A DNA stretch of 7,888 bases from Clostridia bacterium (GCA_017958705.1 JAGDCE010000179.1:1-7888), one strand, 5' to 3'. Positions 1-6,727 are shown, numbered from the stretch's first letter. Numbers and translations: made by a program. Notes: generated from the sequence alone by a model not told the origin.

Positions 1-28
1 CCCGCTTGAAGAAAACCGTTGAATTCGA

Positions 29-88
29 ATTTCTTCATTAGCGAAGCGTCTTCATTTCTTCATTAGCCCGCTTGCGGGCGTCTTCATT
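29..88. repeat. Two overlapping copies of a compound intergenic repeat
   Basis: Two copies of the same arrangement lie side by side. On the plus strand each reads ATTTCTTCATTAGC, a variable core, then GCGTCTTCATT. Copy A is 29-56 with core GAA; copy B is 54-88 with core CCGCTTGCGG. The copies share three bases at their junction. The core of copy B makes a small GC-rich hairpin (GCCCGC 66-71 against GCGGGC 74-79). Conserved flanks around a changing core are what one expects of a dispersed intergenic repeat family or a small non-autonomous element, but only this one locus is visible. An 8-bp inverted repeat (TGAAGAAA 7-14, TTTCTTCA 30-37) overlaps its left end. Confidence 0.65.
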
Positions 89-112
89 TTCGGCGCGGCA
101 AAGTTTATACAT
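38..112 (-). CDS. Possible 24-codon mini-ORF inside the intergenic repeat
   Basis: On the minus strand an ATG at 110-112 follows an AAGGAAG Shine-Dalgarno-like sequence with a 4-base spacer. It opens a 24-codon frame ending in TAA at 38-40. The peptide starts MYKLCRAE and continues as a highly charged Lys/Arg/Glu stretch without any membrane segment or signal peptide. The ribosome site and start codon lie in the loop of an 11-bp stem, and codons 5-8 form one arm of that stem. Against a real gene, the two repeat copies are read in different frames, the second supplying the stop codon, and no promoter is evident on this strand. It could equally be a repeat whose translation is accidental. No function is proposed. 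Confidence 0.25.
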   Translation of the reverse strand: MYKLCRAENEDARKRANEEMKTLR

Positions 113-139
113 AATACTTCCTTATCACGCCGCGCCGAA
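89..139. repeat. 11-bp perfect GC-rich inverted repeat with 29-bp loop
   Basis: TTCGGCGCGGC at 89-99 is the exact reverse complement of GCCGCGCCGAA at 129-139. The 29-base loop is AT-rich and, read on the minus strand, contains AAGGAAG and an ATG. The inverted repeat abuts the compound repeat at 88/89, so the two may be parts of one element about 110 bp long. There is no T-run after either arm, so it does not look like an intrinsic terminator. Confidence 0.7.
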
Positions 140-171
140 TCGCAGACCGGTGTTTTATATCCCGGGAAATA

Positions 172-203
172 AAGAAATCCGCCGTGGAAACGGCGGATTT
201 CTT
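172..203 (-). terminator. Strong intrinsic terminator hairpin after the CBM9-like gene
   Basis: A perfect 14-bp stem (172-185 with 190-203) closes a 4-base loop. On the minus strand the hairpin begins 23 bases past the TAA of the secreted-protein gene and is followed by a T-rich stretch (TTATTTCCC), so it should end that transcript. The stem is A-rich on one side and T-rich on the other, so it may also stop plus-strand transcription entering from the left, though the tail there is poorer. Confidence 0.85.
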
Positions 204-226
204 ATCGTTATGTTTTAAGAATCAGA

Positions 227-1387
227 TTATTTCTTTTTCTTCTTGCCGAGGACGATTGCGGCAACAACAGCAGCAACGACTACGACAGCGGCAACAACGA
301 TACCGATGATAAGTCCGGTGTTGGACTTCTTTTCGGTGCTCTTGCCGGGATCATCGGTCGTGGGAGCCTTGGTGCCTTCTTCGGTCTTATCGCCTTCGGT
401 AGTGGCTGCGGGATCGGCAGCGGTCGTCGCATCCGGCTCGGTGTCGGCCTGAGTATCGGGCTCGGTCTCGACTTTCGCGGTCGTTTCAGCGGGAGTGATC
501 ACTGCAAGTTCAGTCTCATGAGCAGCGGAAGTAGCGCCTTCGGGCAGGAACAGAAGGATTATGTCGTAAGAACCGACGTCCCACGTTACAACACCGTCAG
601 TGCAGGTACGGCCGGTACCGACAACGTTGGCGCCGTCCATCTGGACGTAGCAGATCGTGGCGTTGCAGTACGCTCTGCTCTGCTTATCCTTCGGGCTGAA
701 GGAAGTGAGGTCTTCGAGGTCCTCGTTTTCGTCAAGATCGGCATATCTGTCGGGAGTTGCAATGAGTGCCCACGGGATCACGCACTCGAGAGTCCAGCCT
801 ATGACGTTTTCGCCGTCTTTGATGAAGGTGTAGTAGCCTTCATATCCTTCTTCGGTGTCGACCATCGTGCCGTCGTCAGCTTGAGTCTGCCAGTTGTGCT
901 TCATCATGTTGGCTTTACCGGCGTCGAGCATATTGCCGTTTTCATCTTCCGTCAGTTCCGGACCGATCGAGAAGAACAGACCGGCATAATCCTCACAGAT
1001 AAGTCCGCCCGGGTTGAGAGCGATCTGGAAACGGGTGTTTACGCCGCCGGGAGCTGCAAGACCGTTTACGATTAAATCATCCGAAACAACGGCTGCCATG
1101 TAAAGTCCTCTGTCGCCCCAGGTGTAGTAGTAGTCGATGGGACCGGTGAAATCGTTGGCAAACCAACCAATCATGTTGGTTTCGTTAAGAGCGATCTTGT
1201 TGGTCTCGGACCATTCGCCCTTGTCGATGATGCCGTCGAGTTTCAGGTTCTCACCGGTTGAGTACGGAACGTCGATAAAGCCGTTGTCACCGGGTCTTAC
1301 GTACTCGATGTCTTCAGCGGATACGACGGCCGGGATCAGAGAAGCGACCATAACAGCCACGACAATGATCGATATGAGTTTTTTCAT
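227..1387 (-). CDS. Secreted, membrane-anchored protein with CBM9/DOMON-like domain
   Basis: This 386-residue protein is exported and tethered to the outer face of the membrane. Residues 1-24 are a classical signal peptide (MKKL start, hydrophobic core, cleavage expected after VVSA). Residues 47 to about 280 resemble the CBM9/DOMON-like beta-sandwich: the segment KLDGIIDKGEW (49-59) matches the 'DG-x-x-D-x-x-EW' opening of that group, and the domain has aromatic and Asp-rich strands. Residues 284-356 form a low-complexity Thr/Glu/Asp/Pro linker, and 357-380 a Val/Ala-rich transmembrane helix followed by GKKKKK. There is no LPxTG motif, so anchoring is by the helix, not sortase. CBM9-like domains often bind sugars or heme-type ligands; the ligand here is unknown. 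The start is fixed by GGAGG at 1395-1399, seven bases upstream. It has its own promoter and terminator, so it is monocistronic. The domain call is by eye and moderately sure; the topology is well supported. Confidence 0.85.
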   Translation of the reverse strand: MKKLISIIVVAVMVASLIPAVVSAEDIEYVRPGDNGFIDVPYSTGENLKLDGIIDKGEWSETNKIALNETNMIGWFANDFTGPIDYYYTWGDRGLYMAAVVSDDLIVNGLAAPGGVNTRFQIALNPGGLICEDYAGLFFSIGPELTEDENGNMLDAGKANMMKHNWQTQADDGTMVDTEEGYEGYYTFIKDGENVIGWTLECVIPWALIATPDRYADLDENEDLEDLTSFSPKDKQSRAYCNATICYVQMDGANVVGTGRTCTDGVVTWDVGSYDIILLFLPEGATSAAHETELAVITPAETTAKVETEPDTQADTEPDATTAADPAATTEGDKTEEGTKAPTTDDPGKSTEKKSNTGLIIGIVVAAVVVVAAVVAAIVLGKKKKK

Positions 1388-1394
1388 TCTTTTG

Positions 1395-1399
1395 CCTCC
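1395..1399 (-). promoter_or_regulatory. Ribosome binding site of the CBM9-like gene
   Basis: GGAGG on the minus strand, seven bases before ATG at 1385-1387, decides the start of this gene and suggests efficient translation. Confidence 0.85.
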
Positions 1400-1422
1400 G
1401 TAAAAAAATTTGTTCTATCACG

Positions 1423-1439
1423 GCGGGATCGTATCCCGC
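1423..1439 (-). promoter_or_regulatory. 5' UTR hairpin of the CBM9-like gene
   Basis: A perfect 7-bp stem (GCGGGAT, 3-base loop, ATCCCGC on the minus strand) begins a few bases after the predicted transcription start near 1445. Hairpins at the extreme 5' end commonly protect mRNAs from decay in Gram-positive bacteria. That role is inferred. It is too simple for a riboswitch, and it lacks a U-tract, so it is not an attenuator. Confidence 0.5.
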
Positions 1440-1451
1440 AGCTTTATAAAT

Positions 1452-1480
1452 ATTATACACTTACATTTCTGTTTTGTCAA
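1452..1480 (-). promoter_or_regulatory. Consensus sigma-A promoter for the CBM9-like gene
   Basis: On the minus strand TTGACA (1475-1480) and TATAAT (1452-1457) are both perfect hexamers, separated by exactly 17 bp. Transcription should start near 1445, giving a leader of about 58 bases that contains the hairpin at 1423-1439. Such a strong promoter implies abundant expression unless a repressor intervenes. Confidence 0.9.
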
Positions 1481-1559
1481 GACTGTTTTTGTGATTTTTG
1501 CAAACAGCGTCGTAAAAATGACGCATTTTAGACCGGAATATGCTGATTTTCGGAAAATA

Positions 1560-2621
1560 TCAGAAGGCGCTGATCGAATCTGTCATATCAAGGAAGTTAT
1601 CGAGCTCCTGTTGCGAGGCGTCGTCAGCCATGGCGTAAACGTATTCGAAGTATTTTCCGAGCATCGTATAGCCTACCGTCAGAGAGCCGGACGCCTTTGC
1701 TCCATTGTAAGTACAGCTGAAGTTGATTATGCGATACTGCATTTTCGAACTTGTCCTCTGCTCCGCTCTGCCGACTTTTTTGACGTTCCGGATCTTATCC
1801 GTCGATAGCTCCGCGATCATACCGAGCATCTCGGAGTCTATTTCTTCGTTTGACAGGTCGGCCGGAGTGAACTTTGACGAACTCGGCATACTCATTGCGA
1901 AGACGCAGTGAGACGATGACGTGACGAGTGCGTAAAACGTGGTGTAATCAGTGGTGATGTACGGTTCGTTGTTTTCGTCGAAAGAAACGATGTCCGGCGC
2001 CAATTCGGGGTTCGGGTAGAACTTAGTCGTCATATTTCCCGGGATCATAACGCTCATGCGTCCGAAAGAGAGACTGGCCGCGGGAAGCAGGAAGGCATTG
2101 TTCTTATATACGTTCGCGTATATATCGAATTCAAACGACAGGGTGTCAACTATATCGTCTGCGTCTTCCTCGCCGTGTTCGAATTCATATTTGACAATGT
2201 AAAGCATACGCTTCGTCGAGGCGTAGATATAATATGCCGGCTTTTCGTATGGCGCGCAGTTTCTGCGGTCGTACGCGAAGCTGTTGCCCGACAGCGGTAT
2301 GATGCTGTTCTTATCGGGGCAGTATATCGCGGCGAACTGTCCGATCTGCTCGGCTTTCTTATAAACGATATCAACGGTGATCTGCCTTCCGTCGCTGCGC
2401 TCGAATTCGATTCTGTATTCATCGCCGTTTTCTTCGGACGGTATCTCCTTTATCTGTGAGAACTGAGAAGGATAAGTCAGCGTGAAGTGATAATCCGCGT
2501 TCTCGTACGTCAGGATCTTTGGTTCATCGCCGCGTATCCTTTTCAATCTGTCGCACGATGACAGCACCGGCAGTATCATTAAGACTGCAAGCGTCACCGC
2601 CGCAAATTTCTTGAAGTTCAT
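1560..2621 (-). CDS. Putative lipoprotein of unknown function
   Basis: This is a 353-residue exported protein that I do not recognise. Residues 1-22 are a lipoprotein signal peptide ending in the lipobox LSSC, with the lipidated cysteine at residue 23, so it should sit on the outer face of the membrane. The mature part looks like two beta-rich halves. The first opens with NADYHFTLTYPSQF, a pattern seen in PsbP/DUF1795-like folds; the second begins near LSFGRMSVMIPGNM and may repeat the same fold. That reading is tentative. I chose the ATG at 2619-2621 because AGAGGGG lies seven bases upstream and the signal peptide then starts properly. An in-frame ATG at 2646-2648 would add nine residues and overlap polA. 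It is the last gene of the operon, 13 bp after polA. No clear terminator follows. Confidence 0.8.
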   Translation of the reverse strand: MNFKKFAAVTLAVLMILPVLSSCDRLKRIRGDEPKILTYENADYHFTLTYPSQFSQIKEIPSEENGDEYRIEFERSDGRQITVDIVYKKAEQIGQFAAIYCPDKNSIIPLSGNSFAYDRRNCAPYEKPAYYIYASTKRMLYIVKYEFEHGEEDADDIVDTLSFEFDIYANVYKNNAFLLPAASLSFGRMSVMIPGNMTTKFYPNPELAPDIVSFDENNEPYITTDYTTFYALVTSSSHCVFAMSMPSSSKFTPADLSNEEIDSEMLGMIAELSTDKIRNVKKVGRAEQRTSSKMQYRIINFSCTYNGAKASGSLTVGYTMLGKYFEYVYAMADDASQQELDNFLDMTDSISAF

Positions 2622-2628
2622 CTTGATT

Positions 2629-2635
2629 CCCCTCT
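2629..2635 (-). promoter_or_regulatory. Ribosome binding site that sets the lipoprotein start
   Basis: AGAGGGG on the minus strand, seven bases before the ATG at 2619-2621. It overlaps the last base of the polA stop codon, which supports tight coupling of the two genes and rejects the upstream ATG at 2646-2648. Confidence 0.75.
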
Positions 2636-5145
2636 TATTTGCATTCATACCAGGTATCGCCGTCCGTGACTTCGACGGAAAGCTTTACGGGAAGGTTGAC
2701 TGCGTCTTCCATTTTTGACCGTAGCAGTTCTCTTATCGCGTCAGTGTCCTGACGGCGTGCCTCTATTATCAGCTCGTCATGCACCTGAAGGATCAGATGC
2801 GCGTCGTATCCGCTCTCTTTGAGCGCCTTTTCCGTATTTACCATAGCGATCTTTATTATATCCGCGGCGGTCCCCTGGATCGGGCTGTTCATCGCCACGC
2901 GCTCGCCGAACGCCTGCTCGGGCTTCTTAGCGGATGAAAGCTCCGGTATGTATCTGCGCCTTCCGAGCAGCGTCTGAACGTATCCTTTTTTCTTCGCTTC
3001 GGCTTTGATACCGTCAAGGTACGCGCTGACGCCCGGATAAGCGGCGAGATAATCCGATATATATTTCTCGGCGGCTTTGACGCTGACATGGATATCTTGC
3101 GACAGCGAGAACGCGCCGATGCCGTAAACTATGCCGAAATTGACGGCTTTTGCTCGTTTCCTCATTTCCGGCGTCACGAAGTCGACCGGAGTGCGGAACA
3201 CCTGCGACGCGGTCATCGTGTGAATATCAGTGCCGTTCCTGAAAGCTTCGAGCATGTTTTCATCGCCCGAGATCGCCGCGAGAAGACGCAGCTCGATCTG
3301 TGAGTAGTCAGCGTCGACGAGGACGTAATCCTCTGATCTCGGAATGAAAAATTTGCGCAGCTCCCTGCCTAGCTCGGTCCTTATCGGTATGTTCTGCAGA
3401 TTCGGCTCTTTTGACGACAGTCTTCCGGTCGCCGTCACGGTCTGATTGAAGCTCGTGTGTATTATGCCGTTCTCATCGCACACGCCGAGCATGCCGTCGA
3501 CGTACGTGCCTATCAGCTTAGTCACCGCTCTGTATTCGAGAATATCGTCGATCACGGGTGATACGGCGCGAAGCTTTTCAAGCACTTCCGCGTTTGTTGA
3601 ATAACCCGTTTTCGTCTTTTTGCCGGACGGCAGCTTAAGCACTTCGAACAGTATATGTCCGAGCTGCTTCGGCGAGTTTATATTGAACTCCTCGCCGCAC
3701 TGCATATATATGCGGTCTTTGATCGCCTCAAGTCTCTGATCGAGTTTTTTTCCGAATTCGGCGAGGCCTTTCGTATCGATCCTGAAGCCGCGCTTTTCCA
3801 TTTCGTACAGCACCCGGCAAAGCGGCAGCTCAACGTCGTAATATAGCGAATGGACACCCTCGCCTTCGATTTTTGCAGAAAGGATGTCTTTCAGTTTGAA
3901 GATCTGTTCGCAGACGCGGCTTCCGTGTGAAACGATGCTCGAGCCGCTCTCCTCGCGCATATCCGTCTGTCCCTGCCCGAGATAACGCAGCGCGAGCTTT
4001 TCCGGCGAGTAATCGCCGTCGCCCGAATTGACGAGATACGCGGCAACGGAAACGTCGAACTCGACGTTAATGCCGGGATCTGCGTAGAACTCGGCTTTAG
4101 AGTCGTGAACGATGAATCTGTTATCGTGCAGAAATTGCGAAATATCGGATTTCGGGCTTATCGCGTAACCGTTATTGCCGTCGAACAGATAGACCATATC
4201 GTCGCGGTAAAGCGAATATACGGCGCCTTTCGTATGCGGCGCTTTATCGGCTATACTGAACTTTACGCATTCGACTTTTCGTGTATCTTCTTCAAGACCG
4301 AAGCGTTTAATGAACGCGGAAAACTCAAGCTCGGTAAACAGGTCGTAAAGCTCTTTTCTGTCTTCCGTTTTTTTCTCAAGCTCTTCGATGCCGTAGCCGA
4401 GCGGAACGGTTTTGCATATAGTCGCGAGCACTTTTGACATTTCGGCGCTTTCTCTGCCGGAAATCAACTTTTCCTTTGCGGAATTGCCGACCGGGGCGCC
4501 GTCGACGTGCTCGTAGAGATTCTCGATATTTTTGTATTCGGCTATAAGCTTCATCGCTGTCTTTTCGCCGATCCCGGGGACGCCGGGGATATTATCGGAC
4601 GAGTCACCCATCAGCGCTTTCGCATCCACGTACTCAGACGGTTCTATGCCGTATTTTTCAAAAAACGCGTCTCTGTCATATTCCTTTGTTTCGCCGGTCG
4701 AAACGAGAAGCACGCTGACGTTTTCGTTTATAAGCTGCAGCGAATCACGGTCGCCGGTAAGTATATATACGTGAAGATCGTCATTTGACATCGCCGAAAG
4801 TGTGCCTAAAATATCGTCTGCTTCATAGCCTTCAACACTGCAGACGGTTATGCCCATTGCATCGAGTACGCGCTTTGCGTACGGGAGCTGAACTGCCAGT
4901 TCTTCCGGCATACCTTTTCTCGTCGCCTTGTAGCCGTCGAACATTTTATGCCTGAACGTGGGCGCCTTCAAGTCGAAAGCTGCGACGCACGCGTCGGGCG
5001 AATACTGCTGCATCTGCGACGTTATGATGTTTATCATACCGTAAACGGCGTGCGTATAAAGACCGTTCTTGTTAGTGAGCGGTCTTATTCCGTAATAAGC
5101 GCGGTTTATTATGCTGTTTCCGTCGATTGCAAGCAGTTTTTTCAT
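2635..5145 (-). CDS. DNA polymerase I, proofreading motif not recognisable
   Basis: DNA polymerase I fills gaps during excision repair and replaces RNA primers on the lagging strand. The 836-residue protein has the full family layout. Residues 1 to about 290 are the 5'-3' (flap) nuclease, with LLAIDGN near the start, EGYEADD (106-111), TGDRDSLQLI (130-139) and the helix-hairpin-helix region GDSSDNIPGVPGIGEKTA (180-197). Residues about 300-430 are the 3'-5' exonuclease fold, where the expected D-x-E metal-binding motif and partner aspartates cannot be found, as in many Bacillota. The polymerase domain follows: motif A DADYSQIELR (catalytic Asp613), O-helix RKRAKAVNFGIVYG (Lys666, Phe670, Tyr674) and motif C QVHDE (Asp790, Glu791). 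Phe670 predicts discrimination against dideoxynucleotides. The start at 5143-5145 matches the family; its ATGA overlaps the kinase stop, so translation is probably coupled. A start at 5257-5259 would add 38 unrelated residues. Confidence 0.97.
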   Translation of the reverse strand: MKKLLAIDGNSIINRAYYGIRPLTNKNGLYTHAVYGMINIITSQMQQYSPDACVAAFDLKAPTFRHKMFDGYKATRKGMPEELAVQLPYAKRVLDAMGITVCSVEGYEADDILGTLSAMSNDDLHVYILTGDRDSLQLINENVSVLLVSTGETKEYDRDAFFEKYGIEPSEYVDAKALMGDSSDNIPGVPGIGEKTAMKLIAEYKNIENLYEHVDGAPVGNSAKEKLISGRESAEMSKVLATICKTVPLGYGIEELEKKTEDRKELYDLFTELEFSAFIKRFGLEEDTRKVECVKFSIADKAPHTKGAVYSLYRDDMVYLFDGNNGYAISPKSDISQFLHDNRFIVHDSKAEFYADPGINVEFDVSVAAYLVNSGDGDYSPEKLALRYLGQGQTDMREESGSSIVSHGSRVCEQIFKLKDILSAKIEGEGVHSLYYDVELPLCRVLYEMEKRGFRIDTKGLAEFGKKLDQRLEAIKDRIYMQCGEEFNINSPKQLGHILFEVLKLPSGKKTKTGYSTNAEVLEKLRAVSPVIDDILEYRAVTKLIGTYVDGMLGVCDENGIIHTSFNQTVTATGRLSSKEPNLQNIPIRTELGRELRKFFIPRSEDYVLVDADYSQIELRLLAAISGDENMLEAFRNGTDIHTMTASQVFRTPVDFVTPEMRKRAKAVNFGIVYGIGAFSLSQDIHVSVKAAEKYISDYLAAYPGVSAYLDGIKAEAKKKGYVQTLLGRRRYIPELSSAKKPEQAFGERVAMNSPIQGTAADIIKIAMVNTEKALKESGYDAHLILQVHDELIIEARRQDTDAIRELLRSKMEDAVNLPVKLSVEVTDGDTWYECK

Positions 5146-6056
5146 GATCTCATAAACTCTTCCGCATCGGAGCGTGAAGGCATTGACGACGCGGCTCCAG
5201 GTCTTGTGACGGACAGGCTCGCGAACGCGCCGGCGAATATCATCGCGTCTTTCATGCACATACCCTCGGCAAGTGCCGTACAGAGCGCGCCGTTGTATGC
5301 GTCGCCGGCGCCGGTCGTATCCACTGCGTCAACTTTCTTTGCCGGGATCGTGAATTCGCCGAGTTTTCCTTTATAAAACGATCCCTGTGAGCCGATTGTT
5401 ATTATGACGTTGTCACAGCCCATCGCGATTATGTCGGACGCCATACGGCTAAGATCGCCGCTGCTGCCTGGCGCGATGAGCGCGGCTTCCGTCTCGTTCG
5501 GGGTTATTATATCCACGTCTTTGATAACGTCAAACACGACGTCGGAAAACGGCGCCGGATTCAGAACGACTTTAACGCCGTGAGCTTTTGCGATCCGCAC
5601 GGCCTCTGTTATCGCCTCTCTGCTCGTTTCAAGCTGAAGAAGCAGTATATCGGAGCGGGCGATCAGATCTTCTCTGTCCCTTACGTCTTCGGCTGTGATC
5701 TTCATATTCGCTCCGGGGATGACAACTATGCGATTTTCCGCTGTCACAGCGTCAACCTCTATCGTCGCGATACCGGTGCTGACGGACGCGTCGCGGATGA
5801 TATTATCCGTCGGCATGCCAATACTGTCATATAACTCGAAACCTGTCTGCTCCATGCCGTCGCAGCCGACTTTTGCAATGAAAATAACGTCCGCGCCGGC
5901 TTTGTGAGCCGCGACCGCCTGGTTCGATCCCTTGCCTCCGGGATTGAATTTCATTGACGTGCCGATCACGGTCTCGCCGTTCTGCGGCAGGTGCGGCACG
6001 TTCACCGTGATATCGGTGTTATAACTGCCTATTATTGTTATTTTCGCCAGTTTCAT
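5142..6056 (-). CDS. Ribokinase-like PfkB-family sugar kinase
   Basis: This 304-residue cytoplasmic enzyme is predicted to phosphorylate a sugar (ribose to ribose 5-phosphate if the name holds) with ATP. It shows the ribokinase signatures in order: GSYNTD near the N-terminus (Asp14 in the sugar site), NPGGKGSNQ (38-46), LNPAP (165-169), PNETEA (186-191), the catalytic and anion-hole motif DTTGAGDAYNGA (246-257, base Asp252), and SVTRPGAASSMP (282-293) at the nucleotide and monovalent-cation end. Length and motifs fit RbsK best, but deoxyribokinase or another PfkB sugar kinase cannot be excluded, and no ribose transporter, rbsD or nucleosidase is adjacent. It overlaps the upstream membrane gene by 38 bp and polA by 4 bp. 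The start is fixed because the first beta strand begins at residue 5; its ribosome site is weak, which suggests coupling to the upstream gene. Confidence 0.9.
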   Translation of the reverse strand: MKLAKITIIGSYNTDITVNVPHLPQNGETVIGTSMKFNPGGKGSNQAVAAHKAGADVIFIAKVGCDGMEQTGFELYDSIGMPTDNIIRDASVSTGIATIEVDAVTAENRIVVIPGANMKITAEDVRDREDLIARSDILLLQLETSREAITEAVRIAKAHGVKVVLNPAPFSDVVFDVIKDVDIITPNETEAALIAPGSSGDLSRMASDIIAMGCDNVIITIGSQGSFYKGKLGEFTIPAKKVDAVDTTGAGDAYNGALCTALAEGMCMKDAMIFAGAFASLSVTRPGAASSMPSRSDAEEFMRS

Positions 6057-6594
6057 CTTTTTTGCCAGCCTTCATCCTGATGTAATAGACTATTATCGAA
6101 ATTATGTTGAAACTTTCGGTTATTATCCCCGAGATCGACATCGTGAAAACGTTGAACAGCAGCCAGCACGGGGATACAACGGCAAGCTGACCGAGCCTGA
6201 TAACGTTTTTCTTTTCGGTCCAGTAAATGCCCATGCAGAGGATATTGCCGGCTGTCGGGAGCAAGCTTACGATGCTGCCGTTGTACGTCAGCACAGCGAT
6301 GATCGTAGATATCGCGCACAGAGCCGTGAGCGAGATAGTGCTTTTGAGCTTTTCGTTCTTCTGTGACAGCAGTATCACCACGCGGAACAGGCAGCCGATA
6401 AAGTTCTGCGCCATTCCGGCAAACGCGGTCGAATCTCCGCCGAGACCGAGCAGCGCGTAATGAAGCGTGAACAGTACGGTCGAGCAGACCTGGATTATGA
6501 AAAGTCTTTTTGTATTTTTGAATTGAAATGAAACGATCATGATCGCCGCGGCGACGAGCCCGACGATCTGACCGGCTATTTGCGTAGGATTCAT
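6019..6594 (-). CDS. YgjV-family multi-pass membrane protein
   Basis: This 191-residue integral membrane protein has about six or seven hydrophobic segments (roughly 5-24, 33-52, 60-77, 87-105, 108-125, 133-150 and 153-173) and a charged, Asn-rich tail. It resembles the Imp-YgjV family: QFKNTKRLFIIQ after helix 1, then FTLHYALLG, the AQNFIGCLFR segment, and the family-like SPCWLLFNVFTMSISGIITE near the C-terminus. The function of the family is not established, so none is assigned. It is the first gene of the operon, starting about 24 bases after the predicted transcription start behind a modest GGAAC site. Its 3' end overlaps the kinase gene by 38 bp in another frame. The length is close to the roughly 180 residues usual for the family. 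Confidence 0.85.
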   Translation of the reverse strand: MNPTQIAGQIVGLVAAAIMIVSFQFKNTKRLFIIQVCSTVLFTLHYALLGLGGDSTAFAGMAQNFIGCLFRVVILLSQKNEKLKSTISLTALCAISTIIAVLTYNGSIVSLLPTAGNILCMGIYWTEKKNVIRLGQLAVVSPCWLLFNVFTMSISGIITESFNIISIIVYYIRMKAGKKDETGENNNNRQL

Positions 6595-6624
6595 AGATCG
6601 TTCCGATAATACAATATTTTTACT

Positions 6625-6653
6625 ATTATAACCTTACTGTAAGAAAAAGTCAA
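6625..6653 (-). promoter_or_regulatory. Sigma-A promoter of the YgjV-kinase-polA-lipoprotein operon
   Basis: On the minus strand TTGACT (6648-6653) and a perfect TATAAT (6625-6630) are 17 bp apart. The predicted start is near 6618, leaving a short leader of about 24 bases. It is the only clear promoter for the four overlapping genes down to 1560. Confidence 0.85.
6633..6643. promoter_or_regulatory. Short palindrome inside the operon promoter spacer
   Basis: CTTAC-T-GTAAG is an 11-bp perfect palindrome lying between the -10 and -35 boxes of the minus-strand promoter. A protein bound here would block that promoter directly. A palindrome this short can arise by chance, so the operator role is speculative. 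Confidence 0.3.
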
Positions 6654-6657
6654 GACC

Positions 6658-6675
6658 GATTATTTAACAATAATC
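6658..6675. promoter_or_regulatory. Operator-like dyad between two divergent promoters
   Basis: GATTATT (6658-6664) and AATAATC (6669-6675) form a perfect 7-bp inverted repeat around a TAAC centre. The dyad touches the plus-strand -35 box and ends four bases from the minus-strand -35 box, so one dimeric regulator there could control both transcripts. No regulator gene lies in the window. Its AT-richness makes a chance origin possible. Confidence 0.45.
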
Positions 6676-6704
6676 TTGACAAGGTGTTATTTGACTGTTA
6701 TAAT
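6676..6704 (+). promoter_or_regulatory. Consensus sigma-A promoter of the DUF4838 gene
   Basis: TTGACA (6676-6681) and TATAAT (6699-6704) are perfect hexamers with a 17-bp spacer. Transcription should begin near 6711, giving a leader of only about 17 bases that holds little beyond the ribosome binding site. Confidence 0.92.
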
Positions 6705-6716
6705 ATAGAAAAAAAC

Positions 6717-6721
6717 GGAGG
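6717..6721 (+). promoter_or_regulatory. Ribosome binding site of the DUF4838 gene
   Basis: GGAGG lies six bases before ATG at 6728-6730 and fixes the start of a gene whose end is outside the window. Confidence 0.9.
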
Positions 6722-6727
6722 TTCAAC

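Noticed and set aside
29..88. CRISPR array
   Set aside because: Only two copies overlap each other, with 3 and 10-base cores and no spacers of regular length. No cas gene is present.
518..1075. 185-codon plus-strand frame opposite the CBM9-like gene
   Set aside because: It is antisense to a gene with a signal peptide, domain, anchor, promoter and terminator. It has no ribosome site and its translation has no recognisable domain.
1507..1524. GCGTC/GACGC hairpin after the lipoprotein gene as an operon terminator
   Set aside because: The stem is only 5 bp with an 8-base loop and no proper T-run follows on the minus strand. Another dyad at 1546-1558 is also too weak. I see no convincing terminator, so read-through into the next gene is possible.
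4105..4788. Plus-strand frames opposite polA (4105-4437, 4507-4788)
   Set aside because: They lie antisense to conserved polA motifs and have neither ribosome sites nor recognisable products.
5146..5259. N-terminal extension of polA to an ATG at 5257-5259
   Set aside because: The extra 38 residues match nothing in the family and lie inside the kinase gene. The usual N-terminus MKKLLAIDGN begins at 5145.
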